In this document: positions 35,187 to 49,263 of the stretch, one piece after another | Layout of the letters: each line of letters opens with the position of its first letter | Position numbering within the stretch: position 1 is the first letter of the stretch | Assembly (NCBI RefSeq): GCF_022605165.1 | Contig: NC_063070.1 | Span: 1,798,001-1,862,000 of the forward strand | Reading direction: 5' to 3' | Length of the DNA stretch: 64,000 nt | Source of the DNA: Purpureocillium takamizusanense | Taxonomy: Eukaryota > Ascomycota > Sordariomycetes > Hypocreales > Ophiocordycipitaceae | The notes under the pieces: generated by a model | The model's database searches: none | What the model saw: the letters and a program-made list of their open reading frames with translations, nothing else | What the model was told of the DNA's origin: nothing | Made by a program: the position numbers and the translations under genes

Positions 35187-36057
35187 AGTCTGTCTTGGGC
35201 GTCGGGGTCCCGATGGTGATGCTCGCCGCGCCTCGTCGCGATACGCGGTAGCGGGTCGAGAATGGCAGATTGGTGCGACTCTCCAGACTAAGCCCTTTCA
35301 TCAAAAGGGCCGCGCCAGCACCACGTCCGCATCCAACTTTGGCCGTGCAATCGGGGGCCGCGCTTTTGTGCGAGCGATCCGAGACGCCTCGGGCGAAGAG
35401 GGCAATTTTTTAACACGTCGTGCAATCCGCAGCGAGGCGTAATGCGCGAGGGGGGGCTGCCTCAAGGGAAGATTGTATCGCCAAGTGAGCAAGCAGACGG
35501 GACTGGGGGACTCGTACTGGCACCTACGCTAAGGCTCTTCGCGGAAAAGCTAAAATTACCCAGCACGTGATCTGGCGGTCGCGATGGGTAGCCTACCCTA
35601 GAACCCCTCCACACGTTCCGAATGACGAATATTGCGCGTGTGCTTTGCTACTTGCGTGCACTATTGCGTACTATGTTGACCTCGTGGCTACTGTGTAAGG
35701 TCTCGCTGTGTCTTGCCTTCTAACTTAGGTTTACAGTGCCTGTGGGGTGGTGGGCTTAACGCTCGTTCTCCAGCATAAGCATTTCATCGAACATCATGCG
35801 TCCAGAAAAGATGAGCCGAATGGCGACATCCATCAAACACATGCCACATACAAACCCAACGCACTGGACGCGCTGACATAACCGACCCCAGTCGAGTGAT
35901 CGTGTATTACCGATGCCAACTACCATACATACAGGTCCACGGCATATCTCGCAGCTGCCATACGGATCAAGCAGTCTGGATTACCACGCAACTTGAATTT
36001 GCCAACCAGTCACCTTACAGGCCATATCATATTCACAAGCCTCCATACGTAAAGGTA
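35187..36057. other. Intergenic between Q-rich gene promoter and PEP4 3' end
   Basis: Upstream region of the Q-rich gene and downstream region of the protease gene. The sequence after ~35560 is more AT-rich than its surroundings. No gene is recognised. Confidence 0.6.
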
Positions 36058-37385
<1,328 letters not shown>

Positions 37386-40300
37386 TATGGGCGGCGCTTC
37401 GGAAGTCGGGCAAACGGTGGACTAAGCGTACGGAGATACCGGGATAGCAGTACCCGAAGCCGAGAGATGAACGCGACGCGGATGGGGATGGACAGGGCGG
37501 TTGTGTAGATGAGGACGGGTAGGTGTTGATGGTTGAAACACTGCAGTGGCGCTGACGATGGGGAGTCGGAGGCTGGTGAGGACGGGAGCGTCACTGATGA
37601 GTGGGCACGCGCGGTCACTGGGCCTGGGGCCTGGTTGCGTCGCCAGCACCTGCCTGACGACGACCAATGACGCACGGGTGCCCGCGAAGGCCAGGTGACC
37701 TGCCCGGCCTCTGCTCGTCCTCCGCAACCGCTAGACCGCACGCGGAAGCGCTAGTGGCGCGCCATGGCTCAGAACTCAGCAGCAGGTACAAAGCAGGGCT
37801 GCTACCTTTCGACTCTACCCCTCTCGCGGCCGCGCGTTGGCGGGCAACTAGCACTTCGTCTCGACCTGTTTACCTTTACTGGGACAGCGGACCATTGTAT
37901 AGCCGCTCTCGCCACGCGGCTTGGCGAACCGCCCGCGCGAATAAGGCTATGTATGGTTCGTGGGTTGATCCGCAGCAACGCATCATTAATTATGCGCGGC
38001 GGGCTCGAAACGCGGCAAGTTTCACTCAGCAGGTCGGTGACCAGATGAGCTCAGACACAGACCGACCTCCACCGTCAGCATCCGAGATTGTACCATACAT
38101 ACAGGACAGTAGTTGTCTCACTGCTGCTGGGTGCAATACCCAGGCATTAGCCAGCGAGCTCATTGGCTGGCGGTGCTTGGCCAACGGCTGATAGGTTGCT
38201 CAGGCGCTGAACCCTATCTTGACATTTTCGTCCTGTGTACTCCGTACAAAGCACGGAGTGTATCAAGCCTCGTCTTGCTGGCGCAAGGGCTGCACCTCGC
38301 GACGATACATGTCGTTGGCCACGGTCGGCCCATTGGTTCACAATATCTGATGACTCGTCGTACCGTGCTCGGTTAGCATTGCTAGCGATGACTAGAGACG
38401 TTCAGAGCACAGCCGGGATTCGGACGACCGAGCACGCATCGTGATGCCTCATCGACGGGCTGGCTACAAGAATGACCATATGATGTGGCCGTGATCACCG
38501 TGTCAGACCCGTATATGGCATATGTAAACCGAATCGTGCTGAGTGTTGTGTTCCTGCAACAACTGCCCCCAGACCTGAGCCGGCGGTGTCGTTGGTAGCT
38601 TGCCAGCTACTTGCTCATCATGGATCACCGATCCTCGTCCGGCCGCTGACTTCATCTGTCGACAGCTTTCATGCTGAGACGAACCTCCTGTTGGCTGCTT
38701 GTCTCAGCCGGCATCGCCCATTGCCACGTGTACTTCGTAACTCTGGCAGATCGAGGGCATCATGGTGGAATGCCGTCGGCTCGACGACTCGTAATTGTGT
38801 AATAACCACGACAGGCTGCGAGGACGCAGGGAAAACGCGACATGAGATGCAGATGACGCGCAACGTCATATAGCTACGTAAGAAGTAGCTTGGGACGACT
38901 CAATTCTCAAGCACAAACCCCTTACAACGCTACGCACTGCTCGTGCCAGAGGCGGCTTGTCGAGGTGAGGGGCGACACATGATCTCATTACTATGCAAGT
39001 GAGGCCGTCACTGTTAGACACGTTCACCCCATCCAGTCAGCATATCGCGGTGCGTGGGGTCATGATGATGGCCAGATGCCAGGGAGGACAGTGTTTTCTC
39101 TGGTCGGGGGATTGGGCCCGAAATTCGTTCCCGGACGGCTGTAAAGACAGGGGTTGTCGCGTACTTGCGGCCAAAATCGCCAACAGCTCTGGAGAGGCAG
39201 CCGATGCGCAATAGCACGAATATGCCTTGCCGGAAGCCTCGTTCAATCAACCTGTCGCCGCAGGATGAGCAGACGACCACATGGATGGCTTGCGCAAAGT
39301 GGGTTCTTGGCTGCCATGGCGGTTTCGGGGAGACGAGTCGGAGCACCTGGAGCTGTCCGACAACATCAACAGAGCTCCCGCAATCTCGGCTCTCCAAAAC
39401 CACCCCCGGCGTACGAAGTTCTGCCTGGATTGCGTAACCGTGGCGTGGACGCTGCGGGCGGCAAGCCAAGAGATTCCCACCCTCGGTCGGGCGGTCACCA
39501 ATGGATGGATGGAGGAAAAAACCGACTTCGTAAGAGGTACGAAGTACGAAGGAATAAGAACAAACTGCGGCTGCGTGCTTTTTGTTGTCCGTGGTGCTAG
39601 GTACTGCCACGCCCAGGCGAACGAGGGGGGTGGGGTCACCGTCCGCGAAGCAAATACTTCGCAGTTGGCGGCGCTGGTATGCAGCGGGCAAGTGACACGA
39701 CTGACAATGGCGAGTCGAGCCCGTGTCGTACCGCGTTATTATTCAACTTGGGCGGAGCTCGCACTGGTCTGGCAAGTCTGGCCACGACGTGTGCCAGCCG
39801 CGGTCACCGGAATGCCACAGGAATGGAGCGCCTTGGATTGCCAGTAACTAGTACATTGTAGGTCTGGTGTCTCTCCAGACGAAGAGATCATGTTATGTTT
39901 AGTTTACCGCTTCGTAGGTATTCCATCCCTACGGCCAATACTCCGTACGTAGAGGCGAGATATTATTAGTAGGTAGGAAGGATGCAGACAAGGGGCCGCT
40001 GGCCGCGATGCTTGTTCTCGGCTCGACATGCAGGAAATGCGATGCGATGGGGCTGTGCGCCGCGCCCGTGAACCCGCCTGTTCCACCCAGACTATGGAAA
40101 GTACCAGGCTGTGAGATGGATCTCGTATTTTGCTGCCACGCGCGATCCACAAAGCTGTCTGCTCGTTTGGTTGGGGCTCGATGGAGCGAGACACACAGGG
40201 GCCAGGGACTTGTGCAAGCTCCGTGTCGAGCATAAATCAACCAGCGTGCCGCATCTGCTCGCCGAGTCGAGGAAGGGCGAATGTGATGGCTCTTCAATCA

Positions 40301-42022
40301 TCAGAGGCCTCGGACGGTCGGCGATCAATATCGCGCTCGCGCCTCCAACACACGACCCTCGGCCGTCTTGCTTACCTTGTGATGCAGAGTCACCACTGCT
40401 TTGTCCGGTCCGGCCTCCTGTCTCAACTCTGTGACCATCTTGTGAGTTTGGCGCCGTTTCGACCCCGATCGTCGGGCCAGGGGGAGGTGCACAGGATTTA
40501 TGCCCCCTGTACACCCTTGTTCTGTCTGGATGCAAGGAGGGGAAGGAACATAAACGTACATAAATTACATACGTACTACGAATCACGGAGTATTCGCGCT
40601 TGATGTGCCATCTCAATCCTTTGAGCTACGGGGTGAGGCCAACGTGGCCGGACATTCACGCTGGGTCCTTGGCGATGGGCTCGCTGCCTCACTATTGAAG
40701 CCAACTCGTATAGTTGCTCGAGGAGCGACCCATTTTGACTTTGCGGTTGACCGTCCCAACGGGCGCACACCAAACGCCGAAGATTCCATCACATGAAGTG
40801 CGAACCCCGGACCGCGGCTTCTATGATGGATGAAAACCTCACTCAGGCAGGTACTTCGTACGTATAGAGTTGTGCAGAGAAACTGGCATAACTCCCACCG
40901 CACAACGCTCAGGCGTTTGCATCTGGAGAAGGCATGGCGGCTTCTGGGAGGACCTGGCAGTGTTCGTGTCGCGCAACAAGGCATTGTGCACGACGCCTTG
41001 GTTGCAGCTGCCAGCAGGATTTGATTACAGGTGGGGGCTAGTGGGGACGACCCAAGGGTGTGAGCTTGTTGGGGTCGACGCGACAATGTAGCGGAACATT
41101 GGTGCCTTGGACAGCCAAGGCACGCAGATAGACCGGTGCCGGTGCGCCACGCCCATAGCTAACGAGCAGGTCGTTGCATGAGTACCGGAAACAAGACCAA
41201 GGGCGCTCCCGGGATCTACGGGTCCCGGGCCCCCATCCCAAACAGACGCGGCGCAAGGAAAAGCTTGCTGTGCGAGGTTCTTGACTGGAGCAGACGGCTA
41301 CCCACCACCACCAAGCACGCCCCCTTCACCACCAGCCCGCCGGCGGCGCCGCGGTTCCTACAGTAGCCTGAGCGCCGCTGCGATTCCTGTACAGGCCGGA
41401 TGCAGTATGCAAGGCACAGGAAACACTGGAAAGGAAGGTCTTGCTCTGCTGACGGGCCAGCGCTGGCCGACGGCAAAGCGCCGTACTGAGCTGTGCCGGA
41501 GACGCGCCCACCGATTTAGCCAATAGACACCCTCCATTCCAGCGGGGTCGAAGACATTTTGCGTGTGAAATGCTGCCCGTTGGCCCCTGTTCCAGGTGCG
41601 TCGGCCTGCGGCAGCGGAGAGGAGAATGGATAAGGTGGTAGGTACTTGGTCAGTAGCGCAGAGGCATGGACGCGGTTGAGAGGTGCAGCACACTGCGGCA
41701 ATGGAGGGGTGCTACACCAACAACAACAACAAAACAACCAAAGATAGGTACCTAGGTGGAAAGGCAGTTGATAACAAAAGGTAAGGTGGTTTATGGAGTA
41801 GGTAGTTTGTAGATACTACGGGATGCAAATGCACAGAGCCGATTTTCCGTAAACAATCAAATCGCGCGTGCTCGCCATCCGCCCGCCGACAGCCAACGGG
41901 ATGAATGAGCGGGAGCGTCCAGGGCATGGATGCCTGCAAATCAGCTAGCCTGGGGGTGTTGGTGCCCAGTGGTGGTGGTCCTGGGCTTGCTGCACCTCTG
42001 TTGAACGCTGCCTTACCTGAGG

Positions 42023-42055
42023 GTACTAAGGTACCTAGGTACCTACTTCGTAGGT
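42023..42055. repeat. Composite palindromic element, copy 1
   Basis: GGTACTAAGGTACCTAGGTA followed by CCTACTTCGTAGG. It joins a TACCTAGGTA palindrome (42032-42041) to a TACTTCGTA motif (42044-42052). Related copies lie at 58031-58066 and, inverted, at 62368-62402. Confidence 0.8.
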
Positions 42056-42326
42056 GGCTGCGCGGGAAAGGTAAAGGTGCACTCGTCGCTCGGCCCCAGC
42101 CCAGCCCAGGAACAGCGCCAACCACCGGCGCCAACGCCACTCGACCACCAGCCGTGCAGCCCACACACCCGCTCATTTCGCGGCCACTGCCACCCCGATC
42201 TGCTGGCCTCGCACCTGGACTGGGTCCAATCCTCCACACCACGCCGGCCCCCTGACTGCCCTGGAGAGGTGGGCATTTTGCACCACCAGCACAACCTGGC
42301 ACACGCCCTCCACCCCCGTCGAGCCG

Positions 42327-42480
42327 TTCCCACTCCCTCTCACGCTCTCTGTTTCTCCCCCTTCCCTCTCGTTTTCTCCAGAAGGCACCATCGTCGGTCT
42401 CTCGACTCGTCGCCCCTTTCAACCAAATCGTCCGTCGCTCGTTCCAGTCCCTCCTTCTTTCAGGCTGCCACCCCCCACAG
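42327..42480 (+). promoter_or_regulatory. Pyrimidine-rich promoter/leader tract of the WSC gene
   Basis: CT-rich sequence with few purines beginning ~590 bp before the WSC start codon. Long CT tracts near transcription starts are typical of well-expressed filamentous-fungal genes. The transcription start itself cannot be placed. Confidence 0.4.
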
Positions 42481-42920
42481 CATCACCAGCCTCCCGCTTC
42501 GACTTCATCCGTCGACTGCTTCGAGACGTTGGGTCACCAGACGCAGGAGGCCGCCTACCGCTTCTGCTCCTCTCCCAGCCTGACTCTTTCGCCAAACAAG
42601 GGCCCTCGACCGATAGTCCCCGCCGACTGGGCCACGAAGCCGCATCAACGACATCGACTCGAGTATAGGCGGCCATCGACGCTTGTTCGTGGTCGATAGA
42701 ACCTGTGTTTGGACTCGGCGCCCGTCGACATTCTGACGCCCCCGCCCGCGTCCATCTCGACGCCCTGGTGGAGTCGGAACTCCTTCATCCCCGACCGCGT
42801 TCTTTTCGACTGTCGACGTCGCCAGACAGCATCAGTCACGCGGCCGTGACTGAGGCGTCGCTCGATCGAGTTCTCCCTTTCGCACCCTCGCTGAACCGTT
42901 TCCATTTCGCCAAGCCCACA

Positions 42921-43870
42921 ATGAAGACACTATCGGTTGCCTTCGTGGCATTGCTGGCTGCCTCCAACGCCTGGGCTGCCTCGGACACGCCCACAAGAGT
43001 CCTTCGCGATGAGGGCGGCACCAAGGTCGCCCGGCAGGCCAAGGCCAAGCAGAGCCCTTCCGAATTCCCCCTGCAAGGTTCCCCTAAGTCACAGGGCTGC
43101 TACTCGTCATTCGGCAACATGACTCTTCACAAGCCTGTCGACAATATGTCGTCAGGTAGTTGCAATCAGGCTTGCAAGGAAGACGAATATTGGGTGTCTG
43201 GTCTGAAGGGCTCCAGCTGTTACTGCGGCTTTGCCCTCCCGCCCAAGGCAGACCTCGTTGACGACAAAAAGTGCAATTATCCTTGCCCATATTACGATTT
43301 GGAGGCCTGCGGTGGACTGGGCACAGGCTTCTACTCGACCTTCAATCTTGGCATCAACATCGAGGCCACCAACCTGCAGTCCTCATCGTCCTCCGGCTCG
43401 ACGCCAACTAGCTCTTCGACTGCTGGTGACAAGTCGCCCTCAGCCCCCGTGGTGACCGAGACGGAAGCTGCATCGCAGACGCCCGAGTCTGACAGCGGCA
43501 AGAGCAAACCCAACACGGCTGGCATCGCCGCTGGCGTTGTTGTGGGTGTTGTGGGCGTTGCCGCTATTATTGGTGGCATCTTCTTCTTCGTTCGCCGGAG
43601 ACGTAACGCAGAGATTGAGGAGGACCACCGCCGCAATGCTGCTGTGAACGCATTCATCAACGGCTCCAAGCCGCCCGGCAGCAGTGGCAGTATCTCCATG
43701 ACCGATGCTCGCCTCGACCCGGTGATGGCTCATCGGAGAATGAGCGACGGCAGCATCGCAGACAACGAGGACTATTCCCGCAGGATCCTTCGGGTGAGTG
43801 CAGATTCTCTTCCATGCTTTCTTTATATGTGTAATTGGCACGCTGACTTGCTTAGGTAACCAACGCATGA
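42921..43870 (+). CDS. WSC-domain cell-wall integrity sensor (two exons)
   Basis: Plasma-membrane stress sensor of the Wsc/Slg1 type that signals through Rho1 and the cell-wall-integrity MAP kinase cascade. Exons are 42921-43793 and 43856-43870, giving 295 residues; the last exon is 15 nt and encodes only VTNA. The protein has a signal peptide (1-19), a WSC domain with eight cysteines (60, 81, 85, 100, 102, 118, 122, 130), a Ser/Thr-rich stalk (~153-195), one membrane segment (~199-223) followed by RRRR, and a ~70-residue cytoplasmic tail ending SRRILRVTNA. The 62-nt intron has a GTGAGT donor and GCTGAC branch site. The open frame extends 72 codons upstream of Met1, but the signal peptide and the ACA context of ATG 42921 fix the start. 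Confidence 0.93.
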
Positions 43871-44990
43871 GCTCAACCGACAACACCAATTATGACAGGG
43901 CAATCTGCCAACACATAAACCACCCTCATTTCAATACCACCACCACCTCCGGCATTCACGGCGTTTTTGGGATGAAGCTCATGTCATTGATCTCTCGACC
44001 GATGGCCTGACGGCGTTTTTGACTCCTTTGTTCAGGGCGTGGGGATGCTTTCTACGTGTACCGGGTGGACACGACTGACAGCGGCGTGTGGTGCACTTTG
44101 TTGCATCCCTACACCATCCACTCCTTACGTCTCAGTTGATCTTCAAACATCTGATTTGGCGACTCGAGAAATGAATGCGACACCGCACTTGCTCCTTTAC
44201 TGTTTCTTTCACCAAGCAGTACGTTGGAAGACTGCCTCGACGAGAAATCCCACTTTGTCGTGGCCTCCGCGCCTCTTGACCCGTGTGTTCCGGTACATAT
44301 ACCTCAATAACGCTGTGGGTTTGGCGGAGAAATCGCGCCTGTTGAAGCCGGCCAGCGTTTTGGGATACGCACGACGTGACGAGGTGCTTCTCCGGTACCC
44401 TGGTCGCGTCATGGTCGCCAACTTGCTAGCTATTTTCTTTATTCTCTTTTTTTTTTTTCGCGAAATGAGGAGCGATGGAAGCCAACAGGTAGTGCGAGAT
44501 GTATGTATGGTTGCTCGTAGCAAAAGTCACGTCCCCTATATGTCTCGTATACCCGAGCTGTGTTATGTGTTTACACACCTCGTTGAGAACACTGCCTTTC
44601 CCATCGCGGAACAATGTAGGATTAGTATCTTCTTTTTGATCCAACGCATAATGCGACCCGTTCCAGACTGCACTGGTTTGCATGAATGAAAAGACCCATG
44701 TCTGTGGCTGCCCTGCTCTGAACCATTGTACGGAGTAGATGAGTGAAAGTGCCATGTCCAGGCCAGATGACGCAGTCACGTGACTGGAAGCTACCTGTGT
44801 TGCACGCGCCAGCGCGTTGCGAAAAGTGGAAGCTCCAACCACTCCAACCCAAGCTCAACGACAGGTAAAATCTGACAACGAAATAAATAATATCAACGTC
44901 GCCTTGGCATCATGAGCTGAGCCTCATTTCAGCTTCTTAAAGTCATAAGATCTAGCATTTGGGTGCTCTGCACCCGTCGCCCCCTTCGCC
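43871..44990. other. Intergenic between WSC and NUP37 genes
   Basis: Probably the WSC 3' untranslated region followed by the NUP37 promoter. A frame at 44039-44689 is open but shows no recognisable protein features. TACGGAGTA occurs at 44729-44737. Confidence 0.6.
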
Positions 44991-47169
44991 ATGGGCCCTC
45001 CGACGCTGCGGATACGCCGCACGGCGCAAAATACACAGTTCACGTAAGTGTACTGCGTTGGCGAGAGTTGCAAAGGCTAACAGAAACAGGTATAACCTCT
45101 CGAGGCGAATCAGCGATGTCAAAACGTATCCCGTGCAGTCTCCTCAAGGCGCTACCATAATCATATACGGCCACGAAAACGGCGTAACGCTGGTATGGCG
45201 AGGTGGCCGGCGCTTCAAGCCAGCCAAGAAGGACGTACCGGTTGAAAAGCCCAACGGCAAGTCGGACGACGCCGTCATGATCATTGACTCGGACGATGAC
45301 GAGCCCGCTGCCAAGACACACGCGGCCCCCAAGTTTGAAGACAAACCCGATTTCGAAGATGACGCCGAGGAGACGCCGTACCCAGAGATCATACAGACGC
45401 TCGACCTGACCCTAGGAACAGCGGTACTAAGCGTAGCCGTTATGCCGATGGCACCATGCACATCTGGGGAGGCCGCCGCGGGAGATGCGCCCGTGCTCGC
45501 TGAAAAGATTGTGTTTGCGGTGTCGTGCATCACAGGCGATGTCTACGTGATTTCACTGCCGCTCACACCGCCGTCGCCGGAGAGCAAAGCGCGGCCAGAC
45601 CTGCGGACGGATCTTCTTTCCGGAAGGGCTGGATCCGGTGCATGGGGCGAGTCGCTCGTGCTTCTAGGCGGGCAGACGAGACACAGTGATGGGTTGGCCA
45701 TGACCCTTCTCCGACCCAAATCTCCAGAGCGACGCGGACCCGGGAGGGCTGTCGTCGCTGCGTGCTCTCGCCAAGCCTCAGGAACCCTGCACCTGTGGGA
45801 AGTCCCTTTGGAAGAGAAAAACAAACCAGAACGAGCAGTTGAGCCTTTCCAGACAGAGTTTTTGTCGGAACCCCTCTCAACCATTTCCTTTAACCCTACA
45901 CACAACACTCAACTCCTCGCTGTCTCCCCACACCAAGCGGCCCGCATCTACGACTTTTCTGTCTCGTCACTGCCCCCGGACTCGGACGCCACAGGGCCGT
46001 TTCCATCTCAAGGTTCTTGGCTCCTGTCTCTATACCAGCCATTCGCAAGACCTTCGGCCGCAAGGAAGCCCATCCTTGATGCAGCTTGGGTCTCTCACGG
46101 CCGCGCAGTCTTTGCTCTGTTAGCAGACGGCATGTGGGGCATCTGGGATGTCGACGGCGTCAGTCCCTCGTCTCCTTCAGCTGCCATGGCCACGAGGCTC
46201 AAAGCCGGAGTTCGTGGCGCGGCGCTGACGGCGTTTAGCGTATCGGGCTATATCGAGGGGACGGGCGCTCTGCGCAGTGTTGCTGCGCAGACAAAGGAGA
46301 ACCAGACGGGTGAATTCGCCCCTATGACCCCGCATACGCGCCGGCAAGCCACTGCCTCTCTCAGTGCTGCGACATCGCTCGACCGACTCTCGACCGTCCG
46401 TGGTGGCGTTAGCACTGCTGCTCTCCCTTCGACGGGACGCACGGCACAGGACGAGAGCTTGGTGCTGTGGATTGGCGGCTACGAGCACGTCTGTGTTGTC
46501 CCTGGCGTCTCTCGCTTCTGGGAGTCTCAGTTGCGCAGGGGTTCGGGAGGCGGCGTCAATTTGTTCAGCGGCGCGCAGCCCACGCGAATGGTCAGGCTCC
46601 TGGATTTGTCGACTGGGCTCCTGGGCGAGCGATGTTGTGGCGTAAGCCTTGTTGCGGATCCGTCCCGGAGCGTTGATCACGTCGATAGCGACGGCGGGCT
46701 GCCGGTGAATGTGCTCCTTCGTGGCGAGACGAGGGTCGTGATTGTTGGGCAAGGAGACGATGGCCCGGGCAAGAGGGTTGGCGGCGTCGTCGATGCGCAG
46801 CGGAAGCGCCTATTCTCCAAGGGCGAAAAATCGGACGCCATTATCGTCCACGGCCGGGATGGCAGGAAGCCAAGCTTCTCTTACAACCTCAGCATATCGA
46901 AACCTGGCACGTTGAGGCGGAAGGCACTGAGCGGCTACGGTGACTCGGAAGCGCCTCAGGAAGCGGGCGACTCGCCGTCTGCGGCGCCGCGGCGTCGCGT
47001 CGGCTTTGACTTTATGAACACGCTTGACGACGCTGCGGATGCTAGCGCAGATCTCAGCCGCGATGTTGAAGCAGAGATGTTGGACATCATGGAGATCGAT
47101 CAGGCTTTGGAGAGCATGGAGGGCAGTCGAGGGAGTGGAAGGAAGCGCGTCTTTTTCGAAGAGGACTAA
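44991..47169 (+). CDS. nup37: Nucleoporin NUP37-like beta-propeller protein (two exons)
   Basis: Probable NUP37, a WD40-type beta-propeller of the outer-ring (Nup107-160/Y) complex of the nuclear pore. Exons are 44991-45043 and 45090-47169, giving 710 residues. The 46-nt intron has a GTAAGT donor and GGCTAAC branch site, and the join reads TAQNTQFTYNLSRRISDVKT. Recognised segments are YPVQSPQGATIIIYGHENG, VTLVWRGGRRFKP, DDAVMIIDSDDDEPA, YPEIIQTLDLTLGTAVL and VISLPLTPPSPESKARPDLR, a series I associate with filamentous-fungal NUP37. Blade-like repeats run to ~residue 590. The C-terminal ~80 residues carry an acidic segment and end RGSGRKRVFFEED. An unspliced reading starting at 44959 gives a different, unlikely N-terminus. 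The assignment is from remembered similarity. Confidence 0.8.
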
Positions 47170-47966
47170 GCGCTCACGGCGCAGACACACCCCCACCATG
47201 TACGATACCCAAGACTAATGGATTCTGGAATGCCTGGGATGGCCGTGGATGCCACGTGCCTGTGACGATCAACTTGAATCGCGTGAAGGTCCGCACGGCA
47301 AGGTGAAGCGCAAGGCGAGATCCATCCTTGACGCTTTGTATTCCGAGCGGTATATTGAACACCGAGGCATCTCTATTAGGGGGGGGACGAGGAGGGATGT
47401 ATATGACCATATGCTCTTCCAGCTCAAGCGCGTCCTGCCATCCTCGTCCGCTGCGCGATGGCTGGCCTGAGAGCACGGCAGAGGGGGACGTGCCACTTGG
47501 CTGGGCGGTGGTGACCTCGGGACATGAAGTAGTAGAGCATTCAATACGAAGCGGAACGATCTAGTATGCGTCCTGCAGCCCTGTGCTGCCTTTACTTTAC
47601 GATGTCCTAAGAGTCAGGGATTACTGTGCTTCGTAAAGGACGTCAAGCACACATATCGAGAGCAACGACTTGCCTGAGTGGGTGGGTAGTGGGGGGCTTC
47701 CAGGCCCATTAAAGTGCAGGGCACACGCGACAGGGCGCGTCATGACTCTTTGGCGCGTCCCGCTCCACCACCGACACCAAATCGCAGCTCTGTCCTTCGT
47801 TCAAGCTCTCAAGGCCGGCAGCATCGCAAAGCAGGACTCCCAACACAGCAGCCCAGGGGTTTATCCAGCCACCGACAGCATCTCCGTGATCTATATCGCC
47901 GCCTAGTTCGTCCACAACCCGTCCACCTGCCTCCGCCGATTGCACAGCCGTGCGGCGACCGGCACC
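47170..47966. other. Intergenic between NUP37 and FEN1 genes
   Basis: The 3' region of NUP37 and promoter of FEN1, both on the plus strand. The last ~100 bp before FEN1 are relatively C-rich. No other gene is recognised. Confidence 0.65.
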
Positions 47967-49263
47967 ATGGGTATCAAGCAGCTCTTCCAGATCATAAAGG
48001 ATGAGGCGCCCGAGGCAATCAAGGAGGGCGACATCAAGAACCAATTTGGCCGCAAGGTCGCTATTGTGAGTGCTTCGCTGAGACGCTGACCCGATGACGC
48101 CGTGCTGACCCGTTAGGATGCGTCCATGAGCATCTACAGCTTCCTCATCGCGGTCCGGTCCGACGGCCAGCAGCTCATGAACGATAGCGGCGAGACGACG
48201 TCACATCTGATGGGCATGTTCTACCGCACGCTGCGCATGGTGGACAACGGTATCAAGCCGCTCTACGTGTTTGACGGGGCGCCGCCCAAGCTCAAGTCGG
48301 GCGAGCTGGCGAAGCGGTTCCAGCGCAAGCAGGAGGCCACCGAGGGTCTCGAAGAGGCCAAGGAGACGGGCACGGCTGAGGACGTGGAAAAGTTCTCGCG
48401 ACGCACAGTGCGGGTGACGCGCGAACACAACGCCGAGTGCCAGCGGCTCCTCAAGCTCATGGGCGTGCCCTACATCGTGGCGCCGACAGAGGCAGAGGCG
48501 CAGTGCGCGGTGCTGGCCCAGGCCGGCAAGGTGTATGCGGCAGCCAGCGAGGACATGGACACGCTGTGCTTCAACTCGCCCATTCTGCTGCGCCACCTGA
48601 CGTTCAGCGAACAGCGCAAGGAGCCGATCCAGGAGATTCGGCTGGACAAGGTCCTCGAGGGCCTCAACATGGAGCGCAAGCAGGTGAGTGTACCCCACTC
48701 TTACGCAAACAAGGGCACGATGGCGCTGACGAGAATAGTTTGTGGACCTCTGCATCCTGCTCGGTTGCGACTATCTCGACCCCATCCCTAAGATTGGCCC
48801 GACGACGGCGCTCAAGCTGATACGCGAGCACGGCACGCTCGAGAAGGTGGTTGAGGCCATCGAGAAGGACCCGAAGAAGAAGTTTGTGGTGCCGGACGAC
48901 TGGCCGTACAAGGACGCGCGGGACCTCTTCTTCGAGCCCGACGTGCGCGGGGCGGACGACCCGCTGTGCGACTTCAAGTGGGACAAACCCGACATTGAGG
49001 GCCTGGTGACGTTCCTGGTGACGGAGAAGGGCTTCTCAGAGGATCGGGTAAGGAGTGGTGGTGCGCGGCTGGAGAAGCAGCTCAAGAGCTCACAGCAGGC
49101 GCGGCTTGAGGGTTTCTTCAAGCCGGTGCCCAAGTCGGAAGCAGAGAAGGCGGCGCACAAGCGCAAGCTGGAGGAAAAGAACGAGGAGAAGAAAAAGAAG
49201 CTCAAGCAGGACAAGAAGGAAAAAGCGGCGGCTAAGGCGAAGCCACGGGCGGGCGGGGCATAA
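47967..49263 (+). CDS. fen1: Flap endonuclease 1 (three exons)
   Basis: Structure-specific 5' flap nuclease that processes Okazaki fragments and acts in long-patch base excision repair. Exons are 47967-48065, 48117-48683 and 48739-49263, giving 396 residues, the normal length. Introns are 51 and 55 nt with GTGAGT donors. The N-terminus is the conserved [20 protein letters not shown], with the essential free Gly2 next to the active site. Family motifs include [48 protein letters not shown] and [18 protein letters not shown], carrying the acidic metal ligands. A PCNA-interacting box, QARLEGFF (342-349), precedes a Lys/Glu-rich tail of the kind that is modified in other FEN1 proteins. Confidence 0.97.

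Larger units (their letters stand above)
37386..42920. other. 5.5-kb gene-poor region between PEP4 and the WSC sensor
   Basis: The longest unannotated stretch in the right half. Frames are short and unlike known proteins, and base composition between ~38.4 and 40.6 kb is less GC-rich than the flanking genes. It carries a dense set of TACTTCGTA/TACTCCGTA motifs (38238, 38731, 39538, 39939, 40852, 42044) and the composite palindromic element at 42023-42055. The last ~600 bp are a pyrimidine-rich promoter and leader for the WSC gene. Decayed transposon sequence or non-coding transcripts could be present, but I see no direct evidence. Confidence 0.55.
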
